64,000 nt of DNA. It comes from Tetrapyrgos nigripes. Taxonomy: Eukaryota; Basidiomycota; Agaricomycetes; Agaricales; Campanellaceae. The notes under the pieces are model-generated. The model saw only the letters and a list, made by a program, of their open reading frames with translations, was not told where the DNA came from and searched no databases. Positions within the stretch are counted from its first letter, which is position 1. Each line of letters starts with the position of its first letter. The stretch is taken from contig JAACJM010000233.1 in NCBI GenBank assembly GCA_013368315.1, forward strand, positions 1-64,000, given 5' to 3'. The translations under genes and the position numbers were made by a program. Below are positions 10,851 through 20,691 of this stretch, one piece after another.

Positions 10851-11702
10851 TCACTCGTACTTCTTCAATGCCTTGATCAACCTCCCCAACCTCCCCCCAT
10901 GCCACTTCTCCACATCCTTCCACTCCTCGCTATCCTTCCCGAACAAAATCCTGATCCAAATAATAAACCCTCCCACCATGAAATCCGCGAAACATGCATT
11001 GTCCTCTCCTCCCATGACAAACGCGTTATCCTTCCCATACCACCCCGCAACCCTACCCAACTCCTCCTCCAACTTCTTCCACTCCACTTTCCTCTTTTCC
11101 GTCCCCGGCTCAGGATACAGCTCCTCCATCGTCACACCAGACCACTCTTCCTTCGTCCTCCTGAAATACGCCTCACTCCTATCATTCAGGGCCCAAGTTG
11201 CTTTTGGAAAGGTAAACTGCCGCATCGCTTCGATGTTCGAGGAGAAGGCGGCTAGGAAAGCTTTGTGGAAAGTGAGTGTTCCTTCTGGGATTAGCTTCGG
11301 TGTATCAGGGTAACGCTCATCCAACCACACTGCTATCGCAAGCGAATCTGTTACCCCTTCCTTCCTCACGGGATCGTATATCGCGGGGAAAGTGTAATGG
11401 GGAGTCACCCCGTCAGCCTTAGTCATAGAGGGAGCGATATTGAGTTGTTTGAGTGTTGGTTCAATATCGGGGTATTCAACCCAGATGGTTTTGTAGGGGA
11501 TGTTTTTGAAGTTGAGGGCATAGCTGCGAGGGAAGGAGGAAGGATTGAAGGGAGCGAGGAAATTGTCTTGAGATTGACGAGTTGGTAATAGGAAAAGGGG
11601 ATGGAGTACTCACCGAGTCTTCCAGGTATTAGGCGACCAAGGGCCAAGGCACCTGGAAGGGATATCGTAGAAGATGAGGACGTTGTCGGAGTTGTTGGAC
11701 AT
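10851..11702 (-). CDS. Fungal glutathione S-transferase (Ure2p-like), 2 exons
   Basis: Exon 1 is 11614-11702 and exon 2 is 10851-11523 on the complement, joined by a 90-nt GTGAGT...GCAG intron that splits an Arg codon. The product is 253 residues, within normal GST length. The N-terminal thioredoxin-fold part reads LIFYDIPS, then RYALNFKNIPYKTIWVEYPD with IEPTLKQLNIAP. The cis-Pro and G-site strand YTFPAIYDP is followed by VTDSLAIAVWLDERYP, the Asp-Ser turn that contacts glutathione. The C-terminal part is helical with a WKDVEKWHGGRLGRLI end. The ATG is chosen because it directly precedes the first strand. It probably conjugates glutathione to xenobiotics or lignin-derived compounds in the cytosol; the substrate is unknown. 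Confidence 0.88.
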
Positions 11703-12821
11703 TCTCAATTAATGGGCTTGTCAAGGTCTGAGGACGAGCTTAAGTACGCAGGCATGGTATAGCCACTAGCTGAATCAGCCACACCGGACCGACAGCCCAG
11801 CGCGGACCGCGGCAAAACTCTCACCGGTACCGATGAGTAATGAGGAAGCTATATTTACGGCCTAGGGTGCAATCAGGGTGGCAAATCGTTGGGGAAGAAG
11901 TACGTGAGATATAGAGATGGATAAGATGCACAGCGGTCTGCACGGAACTAGGTCAGCTTGGGCAATTAAGCGCCAGCGATGACCAAGGAAGAAGCTGAAA
12001 AGTGGTAAGGCTAGGAACGTGCGTCAACCCTGCGTAGAAGAAAGTAAGCAATTACTCGGGCTACAGGTTGCTTGATAATGACGATGAGAGAAAGGAAGGA
12101 AGGAAGGTGGTACCGGTGACGCAGATACCTGGACTCGGAGTTGGACTTAGAACCTCTCGACTGCGAGTATGAGCTCAGACCACCCAATCATCTCCCTAAT
12201 CCCAAATCATCTGCCAATGATCAATCGCAGTGTCCTTGGCCATGGTGCCAGTGCCAGGTGCTGAGTCGACGTCCTAGTGCGCTTGTACACTAGTAATACT
12301 GGCACTGGCACTGGTTCTGGTTTTACATACCTATAGTTAATAGTATAACCTCAGGAGTATAGGCCTAGTATACTCCAGGGAATTGAATTGAAAACTTTGA
12401 TGGGGTCACAGTCACCTTGGGCGGCGTTGCATATTTCCAAAGATCTCTGTGCAAACTTAAATTTCGGATTTTTCAGTGCCATTTTTGCTCGCCCGGGTCT
12501 ACTCCATATGGGACCGAGGAAACTATATTTGCATTAGAGATAGGGTGAGATTTCTTTTATTCTGAAAAATTGAGGATTTTTATTATAGGCCTAATATTAT
12601 AACAGGTCTCACTATGACCATCGTGGATCCCCCCATTAATTTAGGACAGTTCATCACGCAGCTCAGTCCGGTCTGTAATGCGTGATGGGAACTCTGCTTT
12701 GAAATGGTACAGTACTAGCGCATTGCTAACTCAAAAGAATAACTAGTCTCTAAAGACACCACAGCTACAATTCAGATCGAGCTAACACCATCCAAGTCAT
12801 CTACTGATTCACTTCGAAATA
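11703..12821. other. Intergenic region
   Basis: About 1.1 kb without a recognisable ORF. It holds a short GGAA run near 12093 and a TGGCAC run near 12240-12320. The promoters of the flanking minus-strand genes would lie here or at the window side of them. Confidence 0.4.
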
Positions 12822-13179
12822 CTAATCATTTGGGCAGAATACAGTGTTCGACGCCCTTCTCTTCATTTCATCAGGTAAACGCCTCGAAACTGGGTGATTA
12901 ATAGTATCTGTGCATGACTGGCGGAATGAAGTGATCAGTCTAGCATCACATGGAAGAGAATCATGAAATGTCTTTGAGGACTTACGGGGTTCGGGTTCAC
13001 AACTCGGGTGATCGTCTTAGGTCCTGCTGTGATCTGAAGAACCGAAGGTAAGTATCAACTAAATGTAAGGTGAAAGATATACTCGCTTGTGGATTGGGAA
13101 GGGCAGCAGGGGAGGCTCCAGCCATTCCAGCAACAAGGAGGACAGTCGCAAAGACGAAACGAGCAGAGTTTACACGCAT
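12822..13179 (-). CDS. Small secreted protein, 3 exons
   Basis: Proposed exons on the complement are 13083-13179, 12986-13026 and 12822-12917, giving 77 residues. Residues 1-22 (MRVNSARF then VFATVLLVAGMAGAS) form a clear signal peptide with an Ala-x-Ala/Ser-type cleavage region. The mature part is short and polar with two cysteines (PSCTD and TVFCPND). The splice sites are GT...AG but the first acceptor is a choice: the nearer CAG at 13034 would bring an early stop, so I use the next one at 13027. Upstream DNA resembles that of the decayed paralogue at 17.9-18.1 kb. Function is unknown; effector-like proteins of this kind are common in basidiomycetes. Confidence 0.45.
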
Positions 13180-13377
13180 GCTGCTTGAACAGAGTTGGTT
13201 CGGATGAGATGAACTTCACCTCGTCCTGTCTCTTGAGCCTTTATAGTACACAGGCTAGCGCTGTGCACATAAATGTACTACTCCTGGTTGTCCATGGAAT
13301 ATTCCCGCAGACAATTATGTCAACTACAGGCGGGAACGTCAATGCTCTGATATTCTTTTGCATAGCATTCGTATCGG

Positions 13378-13426
13378 TACTGGGGTAAGGGGCCACTGCT
13401 TCGCATGGCAAGCTACGAGGCCCCTT
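13378..13426 (-). repeat. Dispersed hairpin repeat unit (type 1)
   Basis: Reverse complement of GGGGCCTCGTAGCTTGCCAT followed by GCGAAGCAGTGGCCCC and TTACCCCAGT. The stem is GCCA-TGC / GCA-(G)-TGGC. Confidence 0.75.
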
Positions 13427-13844
13427 CCTTTGGTATGGTCTTCAGCAGGACCAAAAATTACATCTTCCATGTAGAGCAATTGTGAGGCAAAACACATAAT
13501 ATTGACTATACCTGAACTTGTAAGACAGAGAACAGTAAATGAACAATGTTCAACATTGAATAATGCATAAGGATTCAAAATATATACAGAAATGACTTCA
13601 GCATCTGATATATAAAAGAAACATCAATGTTAGCACTCAAGATCATAGACGTCTCAGAATGAATGAGAACGACGGGCATCCTGACCACCAACAGTTCTCA
13701 CAACCCAACTTTAACTAGGAAGTAAGGTCAACGACGTGAGCAGCCCGTTTCCCAATAACACCTGCACCTACTCCATACCAGCAAAGGCCAATGCAAAAAA
13801 ACCAACCGGTGGTAAACATTGTCACCTGTGCATGAAGCGCTGGA
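13427..13844. other. No gene seen
   Basis: Mixed sequence between a repeat unit and the foldback element. No ORF was recognised. Confidence 0.4.
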
Positions 13845-13847
13845 TCT

Positions 13848-14520
13848 CACGCCGAAAAGGGACAAATTTCCGCTCGACGGATCTGTGACCAGATATGTGT
13901 ATGAGAATGAGATATATCTGGAAACTAGATATAAGTACAAAAAGATGATGTATCAGTAAGCTAGATATTTGAACAGAAAGTTACTATATAGGTATGCCTT
14001 TTAGTATATTTGATTGGTGTATAGACATATTATGTATCAAAGCTATTAAAAGAAGTACAAAAAGACCGAGAATCGAGAATCCGGATATAGTTACAGATAT
14101 GCGTCCGAAAAGACAATACATCCAGCTTCCAGATATGGGTGCGTATAGTTTATATGTCCGTAATACTGATATTTTTATAGCATTCATTCTGATCTATCAG
14201 TTCATCTGCCAGGACTACTATCGGGACCCTTGTCCGGAATCCGGACTTATTGTCTTTTCGGACACATATCTGTAATCATGTCTGGAATCCTGATTTGAGG
14301 TCTTTTTGTAGTTCTTTCAATAGCTTTGATACAGAATATGTCCGCACACCAATCAAATATACTAAAAATTCATCCTTATATAGCAACTTTCTGATCAAAT
14401 ATCTAGCTTACAGATACATCATCTTTTTGTACTTATATCTAGATTCCAAATATATCTCGTTTTCATACACATATCCGGTCATGTATCCGTCGAGCGGAAA
14501 TTTGTCCCTTTTCGGTGTGT
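13848..14520. mobile_element. Long-TIR (foldback) MITE, CACTA-like ends
   Basis: The left arm (13848 to about 14130) and right arm (about 14240 to 14520) are inverted copies over some 270 bp with scattered mismatches. The outer ends are CACGCCGAAAAGGGACAAAT and, reversed, CACACCGAAAAGGGACAAAT. Both ends are flanked by TCT (13845-13847 and 14521-14523), a candidate 3-bp target duplication. CAC termini with a 3-bp duplication fit the CACTA/EnSpm superfamily; that assignment is inference. No transposase is present. Confidence 0.8.
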
Positions 14521-14809
14521 CTTCAAGGCGGATCCAGGAGTGGGACAGGTAGAATGAGATGAACAGTGTAACAGTTCCTCTCAGCTTGGACCTAGACATA
14601 TGAGTAGACCTCTTTCTACTCTGTGAAATAGACGCTAGAGAGGTACAAAGTACGCGATGGAGCTATGAGACAAGAGAAAAGCTAAATAAAAGAACATGAC
14701 AAAAATACGCACCAACGGGGCCTCGCTATCGTTTTGCCTGTATGTATATGTCTTGTGCGTGACTCGGAAGATAAGGACTTTGCCTAGGCCAGGCCGTGTC
14801 TAGTAGCCG

Positions 14810-15055
14810 TGAAATGCGAAGGGTGAGACGGGGAGAGGAGGTGGTCGTGAGGGTGAAGGTCGAGTCTGGACACGTTGGCATGACGTCGTGGTTGTCGTCA
14901 CATGGATCTGATCCAGACCGCGTCTAGACATTTCCGACCTTCGGTTGTCAGGAGTAAAGACCGACTTAGGGGTGGGAGATTGAACCTGTGGAAAAGATTT
15001 GGAAGGTCGCTCTGTGACATAAATTGAAAATTGACTCAGCCTAAAGGCCTCGTAA
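14810..15055 (-). repeat. SINE-like repeat copy
   Basis: Minus-strand head TTACGAGGCCTTTAGGCTGA at 15055. It is followed by a Pol III B-box-like GGTTCAATCTCC (about 14976-14986) and a body containing GACAACCACGACGTCATGCC. Confidence 0.65.
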
Positions 15056-15061
15056 ATGGTC

Positions 15062-15314
15062 AATATTGAATTTGAGAAAGGATGAAGCGGCAGTGGAGAG
15101 ACCCAGGTGCAGTGGGGAACAGGGAAGAAAGGCAGCGTCGAAGGCAAGGTGCAAACGCTGCCTTGGTTACCAGTTGTTCCGAGAAACCCATGAACAACGT
15201 CATAATGGATGGGTGCTCGACCAGCGGCAATGAACAGGGGTGGGAGTTTGAACCCGTGGAAAAGCTTTGGGAGGTCACTACGACATAAATTAACTCAGCC
15301 TAAAGGCCTCGTAA
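15062..15314 (-). repeat. SINE-like repeat copy
   Basis: Minus-strand head TTACGAGGCCTTTAGGCTGA at 15314, an A-box-like GGCTGAGTTA, and a B-box-like GGTTCAAACTCC at about 15244-15255. It lies head-to-tail with the preceding copy, and the far end is approximate. Confidence 0.65.
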
Positions 15315-16665
15315 TACATTTTGCTGAGCTTTACCGTGTCCATCTTTATCGCTCAATGGCTTCTCGAGACTCCCAGCCAAGCTCATCAAAATTTCAGGCA
15401 TCATTCTTTGCGGGCGTCTAAATGGATGTACAATATGAAATTTTGTTTCTGTAGTATTTTAATGGTTATTATCGGCCTGAAGTATAGATTCCTATGTACA
15501 ATATACAGATGTTTTATTGTAGCAAGATTGCGGTATACTTAAGACATTTTTTCATGAAGAGCCGGAGATGTCCCATGAGCAGACGAAAAAGCTATTGAGC
15601 ATCGCGGGTTTGCGATAGGGGTTTTCTGATGGGAAGCTTAGTAAGCGTCCGCGCCGCTGGCAGGGTTTGCCCACCACCATTTCCCGCACGGTGTGTAGGA
15701 TTGTGCAGATCACCCCTGCAGGTCAGCGGGTCAGTGGCTGTGTATGTGCATGCCACCAAAATATCAGTTCAAATTATCCTCCACTATGTAGAAATGCATA
15801 CTGAAGAATATCTCAACGAAAATTCCCTATTTAAGCAGTCTGATCCACTTTCTGAGTCTCTTAGACAATGTGGTTAGCAAACACTATTAATATGTTCTTT
15901 TTCATTTTTGATCAGGCTAATCCCTGCTTGAAAACAGATACTTAAATGATAGATATGTATATGCGAGTACAAGAAGATGAATAGTACAAGTATGAAGGCC
16001 TGTACCTACTCTTACAAGTTCAAATTTCGTACATGTGTGATCTGGAAAGTGGGACGCACGTCGAGAACTGATCCGCAGATCCATCGGGGCGGGCCACACA
16101 TATGACATCATAGGGACTATGTGTGGGCCAGGTGCGGACCAGCCAATACCCGACGCATCTAACTAACTGTTGCTCTCTATTGCTATCTGTGCTCAATGCT
16201 GCATTTAAAACTTAGGAAAATAGCTTATAAGTAATGAAGGATCAATATACAATGTGTTAGTACCTTCAACGTTGAGAAAAGCTCGTCTCGACGTCATTCG
16301 GGGCTACGGTCGTTAATTTTTTTTTTTCGGACCCCCTTGCCCGCCGGCCCGCACAATTCTCGTAACTGCTTTCCCGCAAACTTTCGTCGAACAGCGAGTA
16401 CTTGTCAGCAGCTTGCTGCGCGATGTATTGGCTGTCTGAACAGGATCATCGTGATATACTTCACAATTCGGTGATAGCCCGTTCATCTGCATTTTGAGAG
16501 GATGTGGTCTTGTGCTCGATCCCCACCCGACACTTGGTGACACATCGAGGTCACCTGCATTCCATCTTTCTCCGTCTTTCTCCGTGGTTCCGTAGCGTTC
16601 TATAATAATATATATAAATATATACCATTCCGCTCCCTGTCAACGTTCGTTTACCATCCGCCATG
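15315..16665. other. No gene recognised
   Basis: Contains a T-run near 16317 and a TA-rich tract near 16605-16625. Short open frames here show no known motif. Confidence 0.4.
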
Positions 16666-16669
16666 ACTC

Positions 16670-16945
16670 TCTGTGATTGCCGAAAATGTAAGAATGTGCA
16701 AACCATGGACATGAGCTGATTTCGTTGGAGAATCTGTACTCGAGATGAAGGCAAGCTTGAGGGACGGAGGAGGGTGGACATTGGAGAAATGAGACATGAC
16801 GTCATGGTTGTCGACGTCATTAGTCCTTGGAGGACCCGGTCCAGACCGCAATTCGGTTGTCGTGGAGACTACAATATAAATCTGCAGGCGTGGGAAGATA
16901 GCAAAAGTCGACCTAAGTTAACTCGGCCTTTAAGAGGCCTCGTAA
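16670..16945 (-). repeat. Diverged SINE-like repeat copy
   Basis: Head TTACGAGGCCTCTTAAAGGC at 16945 on the minus strand and a body with GACAACCATGACGTCATG. The B-box region is degraded. Confidence 0.5.
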
Positions 16946-16971
16946 CGAAAGAGTCATAGTCTTTCACTGAT

Positions 16972-17045
16972 GGGGCCGTTCCTGAAACTAACGATCCCGA
17001 GATTGCACAATTTGGTGCCGGGAGATAATGAAGGGATCTTGTTAC
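16972..17045 (+). repeat. Diverged copy of a short coding segment shared with 18363
   Basis: It reads VPETNDPEIAQFGAGR followed by two stop codons, matching VTETNDPEIAQLGAGR plus two stops at 18378-18431. The duplicated stretch is about 70 bp. Confidence 0.55.
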
Positions 17046-17850
17046 ATCAGTGCATATGGACCATATCGTATACTCCATCAGTTAGGCACAGCTCAGAACG
17101 AGGAGAACCAGCGTCGACGCAATACAGCACGTTAAATTATATTTACGTCGGTTCTTCGAGGTCAGAGCGGTATTGAAGCTGCAGTAGACAACATGAGTGC
17201 CAAGATAATGGTCATTTATAAAAAAGTACATAGAGAACCAGTCACCCAGTAGACAAGGAACGCTTAATGTAAATAAAAGTCTAGAGAAATTTCCAAGTAA
17301 CTTTTAAGGAGTCACTGTCAGTCAACGCATTCTTCAGTTTTGAGAAGGCAAAACTGACTGTTGAGTATACCGTCACAAAGAGGCGCGAGCCGTTCGAATG
17401 CTTCGATGCTTAGGTCCATTGAGTTATCGTGCAGCTAGGGCAGATATCTGCGATTGTGCAGATCACAGACTAGTAAATAAATCCGAGTCACCATTTGGTC
17501 ACCATTTTAGTCAAAACGACGCGTTCATGATGAGGATCAGAGATCGAAAAAGGGCCCGAGGAAGGGGGACGTGACATACCACAGTATTTTCATCATTGAA
17601 AATCTGGATCTGCTTACCGCAAACAGGAGATTCCAGACTAGTTCTGTACCGTGCTACGCCTGGACTTCCATGGAAAATAAATACGAGGTTAAAAATGGAT
17701 GTGAAATAAAGGAAATGGCAGCGACGGTGACGGTTACTTATTCATTGCAACGATGAAGTGACTGTCACTGTGAACAATACCACATTCTTCTGCAACACCG
17801 TTTTGGAAGAAATATGTAGCGCTGAAATGTCGTATAATAGGAAAAAAAAA
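17046..17850. other. No gene recognised
   Basis: Several 60-70-codon open frames occur on both strands, without motifs. Confidence 0.35.
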
Positions 17851-17869
17851 CGTATCAAAGGACAAAGAA

Positions 17870-18082
17870 AAAGAGCTCACAAGCCACCGGCGATGAGGCC
17901 GGACGCATCGGTGGTGTTCGAGGACGAAGAGCTACTCGAAGACTGCGACGCTGAGGAATGTGAAGTTTCAGATATATATACTCACTCGTGGATCTGTAAG
18001 AGCAGCAGGCATAGCAGAAGCTAATCCATTGAGAAGGAGTGCGGACAGTCGCAGCAACGGAAAGAGCAAAGATTACACGCAT
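17870..18082 (-). pseudogene. Decayed paralogue of the small secreted protein
   Basis: From ATG at 18082 the sequence parallels the gene at 13179: MRVIFALSVAATV, a frame break, then LLLNGLASAMPAALTDP in another frame. A 4-nt excess relative to the first copy causes the break. Downstream, beyond a possible splice junction, SQSSSSSSSSNTTDASG can be read to a stop. Any intron would be only 31-35 nt, below the usual fungal minimum, so I treat it as broken. The upstream DNA (18083-18330) also matches that of the first copy. Confidence 0.4.
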
Positions 18083-18320
18083 ACTCTCAATACCAGAAGT
18101 TTAGAATGTGCTTCACCGTCTCTTGATTCTTTTCGGTATATGGGGGCTACCGCTGTGCATGTAACTTTACTACCCCTGATACTTGTTCCCGAAATCTTCC
18201 CGCAGATAAATACCAACTAATCAATGCTCTAGTACCATATTGTCCCAAGCAAAATGAATCTTTCTCAAAACTTATTTTGATACACTATTTCACCCATACT
18301 CTAGTTTGCTTTTGCATAGC

Positions 18321-18764
18321 ATGTCAACTCGTACGGCGGGTCATAGAATCATCGTATTCAACATCACTGATAAGACCGTTACTGAGACTAACGATCCCGA
18401 AATTGCACAGTTGGGAGCCGGGAGATGATGAGTCGGAAAGGATCTTGAACCCGTGCAAACTCTACGGCGACTGGTTGATGAATTCTACGATATGAAATTC
18501 TTGCATCAGGTCAATCTGATCAATTATACCGATCTTTTTCAGCACGATAAATATAATGAGAGTTGGGTTGTATTGGAGGGCATGTAGAAGACCATATCTT
18601 TGAAGAAAGTCATTTCGGCAAACGTTCGCAAGGATGCAGGGCTGAAAGAGTCGTTTATCATCACAGTGTTGCAAAAGGCCGCAGTTGATTATCTGCATAG
18701 ACATGAGATCGTTCATGGGAACATTACCTCAGAGGAGATATTATTGAGCTCAGTAGGGCCACCA
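18321..18764 (+). pseudogene. PAK/STE20-like kinase fragment, catalytic motif lost
   Basis: A single frame runs from ATG 18321 through two adjacent stops (18426-18431) and one TAG (18585-18587). The readable parts match STE20/PAK kinases: LRRLVDEFYDMKFLHQVNLI then NYTDLFQ and NESWVVLEGM (helix C to hinge), and LKESFIITVLQKAAVDYLHR then HEIVHGNITSEEILLSS (helix E to catalytic loop). The family HRD is HGN here, so the catalytic Asp is gone. The frame is then broken by an inserted element at 18765. Expanded PAK-like families with many pseudogenes are known in Agaricomycetes. Confidence 0.65.
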
Positions 18765-19336
18765 GTTTTTCAAGCTAACACTCAAGCTAACACTCAAGCT
18801 AACACTCAAGCTAACTCAAGCTCACTCAAGCTAACTCAAGCTAACACTCAAGCCAACTCAAGCTCACTCAAGGACTCAATAGAGGATAAGTGTTGTTTAT
18901 GCCATTTAATGCAAGTATCTTTTTATAAAATGAAGGCTGGGATAAGCACAGCCACACACAAAATGCAAGTGCAAGCCATTTAAGGTAAGTATCTTGTTAT
19001 GAAATGAATTGTAGTGAAGAGTTGGGCAGACTAGGATAAGATGGAAGTCAAATGAGCCATTTAATGTTATGAAATGAAGTGTAAAGTTGGGTAGGCTGGG
19101 ATAAGCACAGCTGCACCCAAAATGGAAGTTAAATGTAAGTATCTTGTGAAGTTGGACAGGCTGGGATAACCACAGCCACAATGAAAGTCAAGTATCTTGT
19201 TCAAATCTTGTTATGAAATGAAGTGTAGTGAAGTTGTATGATAAGCACAGCCATACCCAAAATGGAAGTCAAGCTCACACTCAAGCTAACTCAAGCTCAC
19301 TGAGGCTTGAGTAGCTTGACTGTTAGCTTGAAAAAC
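18765..19336. mobile_element. MITE-like element with CAAGCTAAC-type TIRs, in the pseudokinase
   Basis: The ends are GTTTTTCAAGCTAACACTCA and, reversed, GTTTTTCAAGCTAACAGTCA, flanked by CA on both sides (a possible 2-bp duplication). The left end is extended by tandem CAAGCTAACACT and CAAGCTCACT repeats. The interior is about four imperfect copies of an 80-nt unit containing GGATAAGCACAGCC and GTAAGTATCTTGTTATGAAA. There is no ORF. Confidence 0.75.
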
Positions 19337-19899
19337 CAGGTGCCCAAATTGGAAGGGTGAATCGCTGCTGGAAAAGTGCGGTCAGAGTTGAAGCGACAAT
19401 TCAGACTGTTTCACGAGTTACGAATCGGTGTCTGGATCAAAGCCAGAATCGTTAACTTTGAACCCCCTATTAATGATGTGCAAGAGCTTGTCAGCGGCAT
19501 GACAGGGTGGATTTTAGTAGAATTTTCCTTTTCCAATCTATTCACTGTGCCGGAAAACAAACTATCTGAGGTCGTTGATGGGTAGCATGATAAATGTAGC
19601 TTCTGCAAGGTAGTAGAAAGTGATATGTAGTGTTGAAAGAAATATACTTAAATTACAGCAACATATACATCCTCGAAGGAAGACCTATCAAGAATAATAG
19701 AACTGGATGAAACCTTGGTTTAGAAATAGCCATATATAAAACCAGATCGGTGGACTCAGGGGTATTGCAGGTGGAGTTCAGTCACGGCCACCAGGCCTAT
19801 TGTGTCTGAGCCCAGGTCGGTATTTTGACCCTCTGAGACCACTTTTCGTCTGAGCAGGAGACCAGGATCATCACCTATTTTCAGGGGTCCTCACTCCAC
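19337..19899. other. Possible remainder of the pseudokinase locus
   Basis: An open frame at 19376-19585 (69 codons) has no clear kinase motif. The rest shows nothing recognisable. Confidence 0.3.
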
Positions 19900-20387
19900 C
19901 TATGAAAGGGATGTGGGCCAATGCTGCGTGTGGCAAGTACGAGGCCACAGGTTTTCTCTTTACTGGAGTGGGAAGAAGCCAGATGAGGTGCAGAGGCCCA
20001 AAACTGGATGATAAGCAAACATGTGAACTGTTGAGGAAAAGAGAGGGAAAAAAGATAAGAAAGCAAGTGATGAAGAAGACGAGAGATCGAGAGAGAGAAA
20101 GATAACGAAAAATGAAAGAGAGCAAAAGAGAAAGGAAAGCAATAAAACAAGAACAAGACGAAGAAAAAAGACAACGAAATGAAAGAATTGGAAACTTTTG
20201 TTACCGGTTGCAAAGATATTGAGACAACGTCATTGTTTGGTCATGTTAAGAAATACAGGGGCTGGATATGGGCAAGGACTCGGAGGAAACTGGAAACAAC
20301 AGTACGGGAGGAGACGGGATGAATATGCACTGTCACACTCGGAAACGGAGTGTAAAGAACTCAGCCTCATTTCATTCGGCCTCGTAA
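19900..20387 (-). repeat. Full-length member of the TTACGAGGCC repeat family
   Basis: Head TTACGAGGCCGAATGAAATG at 20387 and type 2 hairpin unit at about 19900-19945 (minus strand). The middle is a pyrimidine-rich run on that strand, unlike the otherwise similar element at 7661-8071. Confidence 0.65.
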
Positions 20388-20691
20388 TATCTCGCACTGG
20401 AAATTATTTGACTATATCCCATACCGGAAATTGTATCTTAACTACCGGAAATTTAATTATATTTCTTTTCTAAAGTTTGAGTCATTTTCATTGAGGGAAG
20501 GCCAACAACGCAGTCCTGCACAAGCCACTGATTCACGATGACTTATTGCTCAGACTTCTCAGCGCGCATATTGGTTAAGATTACAGAAGCAACCATCTTT
20601 TATCATGAGATATATACTCAACAGACCATATGTAACCCATTTGAGAGTATGTGATATCGTGTGAGCCTGCTATCACAAATGTCTCAAGCTC
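20388..20691. other. Region upstream of the second Helitron ORF
   Basis: The Helitron 5' terminus may lie here. I cannot place it. Confidence 0.3.

Noticed and set aside
19871..20213. Minus-strand ORFs of 84-110 codons with hydrophobic Leu/Phe/Ser runs
   Set aside because: They lie in the pyrimidine-rich middle of a repeat element. The apparent membrane segments are compositional.
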